From positions 1 through 5,003 of the forward strand of contig JAJXZK010000417.1 of NCBI GenBank assembly GCA_021780095.1: 5,003 nucleotides of DNA, written 5' to 3'. The DNA comes from Acidobacteriota bacterium. GTDB taxonomy: Bacteria; Acidobacteriota; Terriglobia; Terriglobales; Acidobacteriaceae. Numbering within the stretch: the stretch's first letter is position 1; each line of letters begins with the position of its first letter. The translations under genes and the position numbers were made by a program. The notes beneath the pieces are model-generated. The model saw only the letters and a program-made list of their open reading frames with translations. It did no database searches and was not told where the DNA came from. Shown here in pieces: positions 1 through 5,003 of the stretch.

Positions 1-1
1 G

Positions 2-1060
2 CTTATTTGCACTGCCTTCTGCGCAAAGGCAGCCATGAACATCTTTCCTGGCCTTTCCTATTACATTTGGATCACTATCTTCGCAGCCTTCTTCACCTGG
101 TCCAATTTGCGCGGGATCAAGACTTCGGCCCGCTTCAATGAAGTGCTCTGCGCTGGAATGACTCTTGTTGTTCTACTTTTCCTGGCCGCAGTTGTCCGGC
201 TCATCTGGAGCGTGCATCATGATCCCGGCTTCTTCACTGCGCCGTTTTATGACCGTTCAACATTCAGCATGTCCAGGCTGTTCTCTGGCACCTCTGTCGC
301 CGTACTTTCATACATCGGCTTCGATGCTGTCTCCACTCTCTCTGAAGAGGTCAAGGACCCGCGGCGCAATATCATGCGGGCGACCGTATTTATCTGCCTC
401 ATTGCGGGCGTAATCTCTGGCATCGAGGTCTACGCAGCCCAGCTCATCTGGGGCTCTGCCCCATTTCCCTCCGGCCAGGTGGAATCCGCTTTTGCGTTGG
501 TATCCCGCAAAGTAGGCGGTGTGGTCCTCTTCCAAATCATTAACTTCACGCTCCTCGTCGCCAATATGGGTTCCGCCATGGGGGCACAACTGGCCGCAGG
601 ACGTCTTCTTTATGGCATGGGGCGCAGCAATGCCCTTCCCAAGGGATTCTTCGGCGCAATAGAGCCGAAGCATCATGTGCCACGCAATAACATCGTGCTC
701 ATTGGCGGGCTCGCGCTTTTCGGTGCAGGTATCCTCGAATTCTTCGCAAACAAGCTTGGCGGGGGAGCCTATGAAGTCGGTGCACAGGCGCTTAACTTCG
801 GTGCCCTGATCTCCTTCATGGGCGTAAACGCAGCGTCCCTGGTCAATAGTTGGCGGGGAGAGCAATCTCGCAAAGCGATTGTTCTTATACCGCCCATATT
901 GGGCTTTATCATCTGTGCGTTTCTCTGGTTCCATCTGAGCTCCCCTGCATTTGTCGTTGGATCCATCTGGCTGGTGCTGGGTGTAGGCTACGGAGCAGTG
1001 CGCACCAGAGGCTTCCGATCCGCGCTGGTTTCTTTTGAAATACCCGCGGAGGATGCTTGA
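2..1060 (+). CDS. APC-superfamily amino-acid/polyamine permease (5'-truncated by window edge)
   Basis: Secondary transporter of the inner membrane, expected to import amino acids or polyamines with a proton or by exchange; the substrate cannot be read from sequence. The frame is open from base 2, so the Met at 35 is probably internal and the first membrane helices lie outside the window; 352 residues are visible against roughly 430-480 for a full APC protein. Family landmarks are the loop GIKTSARFNEVL, the TM6 region GFDAVSTLSEEVKDPRRNI (the conserved acidic/proline stretch after TM6) and the TM8 segment AAGRLLYGMGRSNALP followed by a P-containing loop. Several further hydrophobic helices follow, up to a short polar tail ending EIPAEDA. 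TM6 is reminiscent of PuuP-like polyamine/amino-acid importers, but that is only a resemblance. It converges on the sugar kinase gene, so the two are not co-transcribed. Confidence 0.9.
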   Translation, partial: LICTAFCAKAAMNIFPGLSYYIWITIFAAFFTWSNLRGIKTSARFNEVLCAGMTLVVLLFLAAVVRLIWSVHHDPGFFTAPFYDRSTFSMSRLFSGTSVAVLSYIGFDAVSTLSEEVKDPRRNIMRATVFICLIAGVISGIEVYAAQLIWGSAPFPSGQVESAFALVSRKVGGVVLFQIINFTLLVANMGSAMGAQLAAGRLLYGMGRSNALPKGFFGAIEPKHHVPRNNIVLIGGLALFGAGILEFFANKLGGGAYEVGAQALNFGALISFMGVNAASLVNSWRGEQSRKAIVLIPPILGFIICAFLWFHLSSPAFVVGSIWLVLGVGYGAVRTRGFRSALVSFEIPAEDA

Positions 1061-1087
1061 CCAGCACCGGTCATGCACCGGTGCATG
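1058..1087. repeat. Overlapping inverted repeats directly after the permease stop (possible terminator or operator)
   Basis: CATGCACCGGTGCATG at 1072-1087 is a perfect 16-bp palindrome. It overlaps a second inverted repeat, TGACC (1058-1062) with GGTCA (1069-1073), and the octamer GCACCGGT occurs twice (1064-1071 and 1075-1082). The position, starting at the permease stop codon, suits a transcription end or RNA-stabilising hairpin for the permease. However, there is no T-run after it, only a pyrimidine-rich stretch at 1091-1099, and a palindrome without a spacer folds poorly as a hairpin. A dimeric-protein binding site is the alternative. Confidence 0.35.
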
Positions 1088-1121
1088 TAACCTCTTCTTA
1101 CTCACCGCACAAAGAGGTCCG

Positions 1122-1223
1122 GTGATCTCCAGACGGTCGTTTCTCGCATCATCACTCGCTACCACAGCGAGTGCCATTCATCTTTGCGCCGAACTTCCTG
1201 CCAGATCCCAGGTGCTTTCGTAA
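1122..1223 (+). pseudogene. Orphan twin-arginine (Tat) signal peptide, probable stub of a lost secreted protein
   Basis: A GTG at 1122 with AAGAGG at 1112-1117 as Shine-Dalgarno (4-nt spacing) opens a 33-codon frame ending in TAA at 1221-1223. The product begins MISRRSFLASSLATTASAI: a SRRSFLA twin-arginine motif at residues 3-9 and an alanine/serine/leucine-rich h-region at about 7-21, then a polar stretch CAELPARSQVLS. Tat leaders direct folded, often cofactor-containing, proteins across the inner membrane. Here no mature domain follows, and neither of the other two frames downstream reads as a recognisable continuation, so the body was probably deleted or eroded. It lies 61 bp after the permease stop on the same strand and 51 bp before the 3' end of the convergent kinase. 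Chance resemblance in a GC-rich spacer remains possible. Confidence 0.4.
1153..1173. terminator. Perfect 8-bp stem-loop downstream of the kinase gene (weak terminator candidate)
   Basis: CACTCGCT (1153-1160) and AGCGAGTG (1166-1173) form a perfect 8-bp stem around the 5-nt loop ACCAC. It sits 102 bp beyond the kinase stop on the - strand and inside the Tat-leader stub on the + strand. No T-run follows on either strand, so an intrinsic terminator is unproven; it could simply be a transcript 3'-end structure or chance. Confidence 0.25.
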
Positions 1224-1274
1224 TATATGTTCTCTTCAGCTCTCCTGCTGATCCCGTTTGCAGCGCATAGCGGA

Positions 1275-2222
1275 TCAAGCAGTCCCTAGCGTGTGATTCC
1301 TCAGGAACTCCTCGCGCAAGGCTGCATCCCTGAATGCTTCGGTTCCGCCCGATCGCAACGTTGAAAGTGCGCCTGCAACGTTGCCTTGATACGCACATTC
1401 CTCCCAACTCGCACCGCGCAGGAATGCTGCCAGAAAGCCCGCATCGAAGCTATCACCTGCGCCTATCGCATCCACCGGAGTTACCTGTACTCCATCCACA
1501 TGCCACACTGTGCTTCCAGCCTGAACCATTACGCCCATCGCGCCACACTTGATCGCCACGCATGGCACCCTGTTTGCAAGTTCCTTGAGAGCTTCTTCCA
1601 CATCCGCACGCTTTGCCATACGGCAGGCTTCATCACGATTGGGCAAAAGTATGTCTACATGAGGCAGTAGTTCGTGCAGCACGCCATCCCAACGGTTTTC
1701 GGGATCATCATTGGTGTCCAGGGAAATCGTCAGGCCGGCGCGTTTCAAGTCCTTGCAAAGCTGCGGCAAATCGGGCGCAAGCGCACGCTGCAGAAAGAGT
1801 GATGAGATGTGGAAGTGCTGCGCATCCGACAGGTAGTCGAAGTCAAGGTCCTTGCGAGAAAGTTCGTTGATAGTTCCAAGATAGGTCAGGATGCGACGGC
1901 GCTCACCATGGTGAAGGAGAATTGTTACACCACTTGAAACTGATGAAGGCGCATAGGCCACGCGTGAGGTGTCAACACCGCTTGCGGCAAGTCTCTGCAA
2001 AGCCATCTCGCCAAGAGCGTCCCTGCCGACATAGGTAACAAAGCCCACCTTTGCGCCCAGCGCAGCCAGATTGTGCGCCACAATCGCCGACGATCCGCCA
2101 AGGGTTGGAACAAAATTGCTGGCCAGCAACTCACGCTCGGTCGGCATCTCCTCCGGGAGTCCGTAGAGCACGAGGTCCATATTGATCTCCCCGGCGATGC
2201 TTACATCAAATCTCTTCACCAT
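1275..2222 (-). CDS. PfkB-family (ribokinase-like) carbohydrate kinase
   Basis: Cytoplasmic sugar or sugar-acid kinase that transfers phosphate from ATP to a hydroxyl of a monosaccharide or nucleoside-type substrate. The 315 residues match the usual family length. Visible in order: an N-terminal strand with AGEINMD at 10-16; the substrate-loop signature LGGSSAIVAHNLAALG at 41-56 (PfkB signature 1); DTNDDP at 169-174; the NRDEA element at 195-199, i.e. the NxxE motif that helps bind Mg/phosphate; and DAIGAGDSFDAGF at 251-263, PfkB signature 2, with the anion hole GAG at 254-256 and catalytic base D257. GGSSA rather than GGKGAN argues against ribokinase proper; fructokinase, KDG kinase or a nucleoside kinase are all possible. 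The ATG at 2222 is the only start, since an in-frame stop lies six codons upstream. Its ribosome site is weak (G-rich AAGCGGGGAA abutting the start). It is transcribed alone, separated from the upstream ATPase gene by 306 bp. Confidence 0.92.
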   Translation of the reverse strand: MVKRFDVSIAGEINMDLVLYGLPEEMPTERELLASNFVPTLGGSSAIVAHNLAALGAKVGFVTYVGRDALGEMALQRLAASGVDTSRVAYAPSSVSSGVTILLHHGERRRILTYLGTINELSRKDLDFDYLSDAQHFHISSLFLQRALAPDLPQLCKDLKRAGLTISLDTNDDPENRWDGVLHELLPHVDILLPNRDEACRMAKRADVEEALKELANRVPCVAIKCGAMGVMVQAGSTVWHVDGVQVTPVDAIGAGDSFDAGFLAAFLRGASWEECAYQGNVAGALSTLRSGGTEAFRDAALREEFLRNHTLGTA

Positions 2223-2376
2223 TTCCCCGCTTACATCTCAACAAGTTACCCTTCTGCCCGGTACTGATTTTTGCCAAAATAGTTTCGCCGTATTCTTTTC
2301 TTTATCGTTTTATTTCGTATTTTAGCGTTACCTTCCTTATGTGTCCATCGATCTCTTCCCTTTCTGGAGGAAAGAG
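2223..2376. promoter_or_regulatory. AT-rich spacer upstream of the kinase (promoter region, no box assigned)
   Basis: This stretch must hold the kinase promoter (reading leftward) and, if the small frame at 2377 is expressed, its promoter (reading rightward). Bases about 2265-2340 are strikingly richer in A/T than the flanks, with long pyrimidine runs on the + strand. CGT trinucleotides recur at exactly 10-bp steps (2306, 2316, 2326) within CGTTTTATTT / CGTATTTTAG / CGTTACCTTC, with another at 2289. I could not find a convincing -35/-10 pair with 16-18 bp spacing on either strand, so no box is called. Confidence 0.4.
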
Positions 2377-2378
2377 AT
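2351..2378. repeat. Hairpin covering the start of the small + strand frame
   Basis: ATCTCTT (2351-2357) pairs with AAGAGAT (2372-2378), extended by CC (2358-2359) with GG (2369-2370) past one bulged A, around a 9-nt loop. On the + strand it would bury the Shine-Dalgarno GGAGG (2366-2370) and the first two bases of the ATG at 2377. On the - strand it lies about 150 bp after the ATPase stop and could serve as a transcript end, but no T-run follows. Which role applies, if any, is unknown. Confidence 0.3.
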
Positions 2379-2532
2379 GCCGTCAGCATCGCTCCACACC
2401 TTCCTGAATGCGAAAATCGTACTCGATTCTGTGCGGAAAGCGGGGATCAGTCCAGGCATTTGCTGGATTGCGGTCAAAAAATTGCGCGACCTGCAACTGG
2501 ATGTGCGGCTGCTTTGGAAATTATCTGATTAG
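2377..2532 (+). CDS. Small hypothetical protein, 51 aa, with strong Shine-Dalgarno
   Basis: I do not recognise this protein. The case for it is the ribosome site: GGAGG at 2366-2370, 6 nt before ATG 2377, the best such match I noticed in the window. The frame also extends upstream to a GTG at 2341, but that start has no ribosome site. The product begins MPSASLHTFLNAKIVLDSV, is basic and leucine-rich, has a short moderately hydrophobic stretch SPGICWIAV near residues 24-32 and ends LLWKLSD. There is no signal peptide, metal-binding cluster or clear transmembrane helix. Its stop at 2530-2532 overlaps the stop of the convergent ATPase gene by 4 bp (2529-2532). It may instead be a fortuitous frame in the spacer, or the remnant of a larger gene. 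Confidence 0.35.
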   Translation: MPSASLHTFLNAKIVLDSVRKAGISPGICWIAVKKLRDLQLDVRLLWKLSD

Positions 2533-3395
2533 TTTCTGCGGTGGCGGATACGTTCTGGTTCATCCGTTGGGTTGACCAGGTGTATGCGAAGATCACGAGC
2601 CACGCTTTCAATTGTCTCCGGCGTCACTTTTTGCCCCTCTTGGGCATAGGCAGAAATCAGTGCATTCTCGCACAGCGTACTGATAATCCGAGGAGAGCCT
2701 TTTGAAAAGAAGAATACAGCGGCGATAGCCTCTGGAGAAAACACCTGATCTTCCAATGCACCGGAGCCGGCTATCTGCATGCGACTGTGAATGTAATGTG
2801 TGGTTTGTTCCAACGTTAGCGGCTCAAGATGAGTGCGGAAAACGATTCGCTGTTTAAGTTGTCTGAGTCCGTATGAGTCCAACTTGTCATCAAGTTCGGG
2901 CTGTCCAACCAGAACGATTTGAAGTAGCTTTTCTTTAGTCGTTTCCAGATTCGATAAAAGACGGACTTCCTCGAGTAATTCCTCAGAGAGGTTCTGTGCT
3001 TCGTCGAGAATTAGCACAGTGGTCAGATTTTTGGCGTGCCGAGTGATAAGGAAACGGCTCAGATCGAGCAGCAACTCCGTCTTGTTCTTCCCCGTTGTAT
3101 CCAGGCCGAAGTCGGCAAGAATGTACTGGAGAAATTCAAAAGATGTCAGCTTACCATGGAAAATGTAGGCGTAGGCAATATCCTTGCTTTCTTCCAGCAG
3201 TTTTAGAAGGCACCGAACGACCAGAGTCTTTCCTGTTCCAACTTCTCCCGTGATAGCAATGAATCCCTTGCGCTGGCGCACACCGTAATAGAGTGCCGCG
3301 AGAGCTTCGTTGTGATGTTCCGTTGGAACAAAGCATGCCGGATCCGGCGTGAGGCCAAAGGGGTCCTGCGAGAGATGGAAAAACGACTTGTACAT
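2529..3395 (-). CDS. ExeA/GspA-like AAA+ ATPase (PEP-CTERM/exopolysaccharide-locus type secretion ATPase)
   Basis: P-loop ATPase of the ExeA family, which in type II secretion helps assemble the secretin and in many bacteria accompanies exopolysaccharide or exosortase loci. The 288 residues form essentially one ATPase domain. The N-terminal YKSFFHLSQDPFGLTPDP (2-19) is the diagnostic family opening. Then come Walker A GEVGTGKT at 50-57 (K56), Walker B VLILDEAQ at 127-134 (D131, E132), the sensor-1 region VLVGQPEL at 161-168, the arginine-rich RQLKQRI at 178-184, and sensor-2 KGSPRIIS at 232-239. There is no C-terminal transmembrane helix or peptidoglycan-binding domain as in long ExeA proteins, so it is the short, soluble type. 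The ATG at 3395 is fixed by a stop just upstream (TAA two codons before), although the ribosome site is poor (GAAGGG 16 nt away). It lies on the same strand as the PilZ gene, 528 bp downstream of it, which suggests but does not show a shared envelope/biofilm role. Confidence 0.9.
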   Translation of the reverse strand: MYKSFFHLSQDPFGLTPDPACFVPTEHHNEALAALYYGVRQRKGFIAITGEVGTGKTLVVRCLLKLLEESKDIAYAYIFHGKLTSFEFLQYILADFGLDTTGKNKTELLLDLSRFLITRHAKNLTTVLILDEAQNLSEELLEEVRLLSNLETTKEKLLQIVLVGQPELDDKLDSYGLRQLKQRIVFRTHLEPLTLEQTTHYIHSRMQIAGSGALEDQVFSPEAIAAVFFFSKGSPRIISTLCENALISAYAQEGQKVTPETIESVARDLRIHLVNPTDEPERIRHRRN

Positions 3396-3923
3396 GAGTT
3401 ATGCTGTTCAACCCTTCACTACTCGACTTCAAAGTGCCGCTTGCAATTCCGACTGCCTAAAAAATCGCGATGACAACCCCTCCCCGGCAATCCATTTTCA
3501 TGTTGCAGACATTTACCGATGTTCTGGACTCTGCAATCTTTGGGACCCGCCGGTCGGCAGCGTAACAATCTTCCATCTTAAGTTTGCAGCCGATCGCCAA
3601 GAAATTCAATCATTTCTGCAGTGACGTCTCCAAAGGTAACCTTCGGGCGGACTGATCTAGTGAGATTCGAGGGATCTCGAGAAATTCGGACGAGAGTCAG
3701 GGTATCGGAAACAGTGAGCAGGCGGCCTGTCCATCGTCTGATGCAACTCCGGGCTTGACGGCAACGGATGAGGACAGGGTGTGTCTAGACAGACACAGTT
3801 CGGATCTGGCTCAGAGATAGGCCGCCTTGGTGGCGTGTTCTCAGGATTAGTGGCGGGAGAAAGGCAGAATGCGGTGTCTTTCCCTTCAGGCCGGCCAAGC
3901 TAAGAACCCTTCGCAATGCCAGA
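3396..3923. other. 528-bp stretch between PilZ and ATPase genes with no convincing gene
   Basis: I see no tRNA, known riboswitch or transposon end here. I looked for a GEMM-type c-di-GMP riboswitch before the ATPase because of the PilZ neighbour and found none of its conserved loops. On the - strand two consecutive frames lack stops for 66-68 codons. One runs from about 3690 to 3890; the other (3578-3784) ends in the protein-like stretch KVTFGDVTAEMIEFLGDRL but has no ATG, GTG or TTG at its head. They may be eroded remains of a gene. A run of six T (- strand, about 3459-3464) lies roughly 65 bp before the ATPase start without a clear hairpin. The ATPase promoter should be in the left part of this region, but no good -35/-10 pair was found. 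Confidence 0.5.
3780..3797. repeat. Short perfect inverted repeat in the PilZ-ATPase gap
   Basis: TGTGTCT (3780-3786) and AGACACA (3791-3797) form a 7-bp stem around the 4-nt loop AGAC; the centre also contains the perfect palindrome TGTCTAGACA (3783-3792). It lies about 127 bp past the PilZ stop on that gene's strand. It could be a transcript end or a binding site for a dimeric regulator. No T-run follows, so a terminator call is weak. Confidence 0.25.
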
Positions 3924-5003
3924 CTACTTGAATTGGAGGAGATGGAATCGGCTGTCAACTCTTGCGCAGCGCATGTAGAACTCCAGGCCAAGCATAGTCG
4001 GGTTCGCTCGGATTTGTGGCATCTCCCCTGCCCAGGAATTGCCGGTTTGCATTTCCAACAAGCCAAACTCGCACAACTGTACGATCGTGTGATGGATCTT
4101 GAGCGCATTTCGGATTCCTGTATTTTCCATGATTTTCTGTATTGTGCTGGAAGTCTCCGACGGCTTTTCGTTCTTGCGGGTCTCACTGGCGTGAACAATG
4201 CCTGCACAAATTGTGGTGAGAAGTTGAGCATGCACGGCCGTAAACTGCGATAGCTTTTCCGCAAAGGTGAGATTAAGGACCTCATTACCCTCGGTTGTGC
4301 ATGCCGTAGCGAGGAGTCCTGCCCACAATTCCTGCACGATCTCCGCATCGGCCCACGACCCAAGAGTCAGAATCTCCCGAATCAGCTTGGGATGGGCGCG
4401 ATACTTGAAGGTTCCCGGTTCGAGTGCAATGATTTCTTCAGCCATAAATACGATATCCACCGCACTTGACAGCCGGTGAAAGCTGAATTCCTTTTGCAAC
4501 AGATTCCGAAAGTCTTCATATCCGCCTGGGCTTATCTGGCGCAGAAATGTGAGTGCGCGCGCGGCTCGAAACTCACGAACCACGGTCTCAGGCCCCGCAC
4601 TGAACCACGGGCTGTTCGGCAGCTCCTCCCATAAGCGAATGTCCTCAGGAGCCGGAAGAACAAACATAAGTCCGAGTCCATGCGCGCCAAGGCGGATCGT
4701 TCCCGCCTCCACCAGCACGCGATGAGCATGCCGAGTCTCGCGCACGCCTGCTCTTTGCAGCGCGAGTGTAACCACCGCGCCGCGAGGCCAGCGTTCCTCC
4801 GTCATGAGGTATAGCCCGGTAGAACTGAGATTCCCAACTTGAAAGGCGGGAGAATTGCGCCGGCCCCAAGGGAATGCAACAAGGTCCGGAACGACCTTCC
4901 GCAAAGCAGAGCGACGGTTCGTCAAGCTCCGGGTTCCAGTGTAGACATGCCGCATGAGTCGCGTCAGGATGCCCGGCGGAGCAGGTGGAGGCGGCGTGGG
5001 CTT
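3924..5003 (-). CDS. PilZ-domain protein with long helical C-terminal domain (5' end probably outside window)
   Basis: Probable cyclic-di-GMP receptor in the cytoplasm. Numbering from the ATG at 4955 gives 343 residues. The PilZ domain spans about 14-105: RxxxR is met by R15-S-A-L-R19, NLSSTG at 42-47 is the (D/N)xSxxG motif, and GLGLMFV at 93-99 is the usual closing strand, so both ligand motifs are present. Residues about 125-332 are mainly helical, with LIREILTLGSWADAEIVQELW in the centre, a polar linker at 257-270 (ETRKNEKPSETSST) and a late CEFGLL. The pattern of a helix bearing ELWAGLLA, then helices ending in a winged-helix-like FGLLEM, recalls Abi-alpha/DUF4393 proteins, but this is only a pattern resemblance. 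The ATG lacks any ribosome site, and the frame stays open upstream through 16 codons reading KPTPPPPAPPGILTRL, with no ATG/GTG/TTG, to the window edge. The true start is therefore probably further out, after a proline-rich segment. Confidence 0.82.
   Translation of the reverse strand, partial: KPTPPPPAPPGILTRLMRHVYTGTRSLTNRRSALRKVVPDLVAFPWGRRNSPAFQVGNLSSTGLYLMTEERWPRGAVVTLALQRAGVRETRHAHRVLVEAGTIRLGAHGLGLMFVLPAPEDIRLWEELPNSPWFSAGPETVVREFRAARALTFLRQISPGGYEDFRNLLQKEFSFHRLSSAVDIVFMAEEIIALEPGTFKYRAHPKLIREILTLGSWADAEIVQELWAGLLATACTTEGNEVLNLTFAEKLSQFTAVHAQLLTTICAGIVHASETRKNEKPSETSSTIQKIMENTGIRNALKIHHTIVQLCEFGLLEMQTGNSWAGEMPQIRANPTMLGLEFYMRCARVDSRFHLLQFK

Noticed and set aside
308..1177. 289-codon open frame on the - strand opposite the permease
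   Set aside because: The translation shows no domain, is rich in Cys/His/Arg-type antisense composition, and lies fully opposite a clearly recognisable transporter.
3349..3624. 91-codon + strand frame across the ATPase 5' end and the gap
   Set aside because: Starts inside the ATPase gene, has no ribosome site and no recognisable domain; composition looks random.
3396..3660. c-di-GMP riboswitch upstream of the ATPase
   Set aside because: Considered because of the PilZ neighbour, but the conserved GEMM receptor and tetraloop segments are not present on the - strand.
3660..3690. tRNA T-arm-like GATTCGAGG
   Set aside because: The flanking bases do not make a T-stem, and no acceptor, D or anticodon arm can be built around it.
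3621..3758. GTG-started 45-codon + strand frame MTSPKVTFGRTDLV...
   Set aside because: No Shine-Dalgarno before the GTG, arginine-rich random-looking product, and antisense to another open frame of equal weight.
3889..3896. GGCCGGCC palindrome after the PilZ gene
   Set aside because: Only 8 bp, no spacer and no T-run; expected by chance in GC-rich DNA.
3785..4363. 192-codon open frame on the - strand overlapping the PilZ gene
   Set aside because: Serine/arginine-rich out-of-frame translation of the PilZ gene with no motif; the PilZ frame carries the conserved residues.

Overview
The window looks like a piece of an acidobacterial chromosome (class Terriglobia, Acidobacteriaceae type). This rests on the style of the PilZ protein, the ExeA-like ATPase and a Tat-type leader, plus an intermediate-to-high GC content judged by eye. 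It is an inference; there is no rRNA or marker gene to confirm it. I see no tRNA, rRNA, CRISPR array, transposase or attachment site.

Left part (1-1275). The window opens inside an APC-superfamily amino-acid/polyamine permease gene on the + strand, whose 5' end lies outside. Just after its stop is a perfect 16-bp palindrome. Then comes a short GTG-started reading frame that encodes a textbook twin-arginine leader but stops after 33 codons, most likely the stub of a lost secreted protein. A PfkB-family sugar kinase (1275-2222, - strand) converges on this stretch.

Middle part (2223-3395). Between the kinase and the next - strand gene lies an AT-rich spacer. It also contains a 51-codon reading frame on the + strand with a strong Shine-Dalgarno sequence, whose tail overlaps the tail of the next gene by 4 bp. 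That gene (2529-3395, - strand) is a complete ExeA/GspA-like AAA+ ATPase of the kind often found beside exopolysaccharide-export or PEP-CTERM/exosortase loci.

Right part (3396-5003). A 528-bp stretch has no convincing gene. It is followed by a PilZ-domain protein on the - strand with a long helical C-terminal domain. Its frame runs open, with a proline-rich segment, to the window edge, so its start is probably outside.

The PilZ gene and the ATPase gene share a strand. A c-di-GMP receptor and a secretion-type ATPase would fit a biofilm/exopolysaccharide setting, but the 528-bp gap argues against a tight operon. Permease and kinase look like unrelated metabolic genes. No complete novel system is evident. 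The points most worth a second look are the PilZ/helical-domain architecture, the orphan Tat leader and the small SD-led frame.
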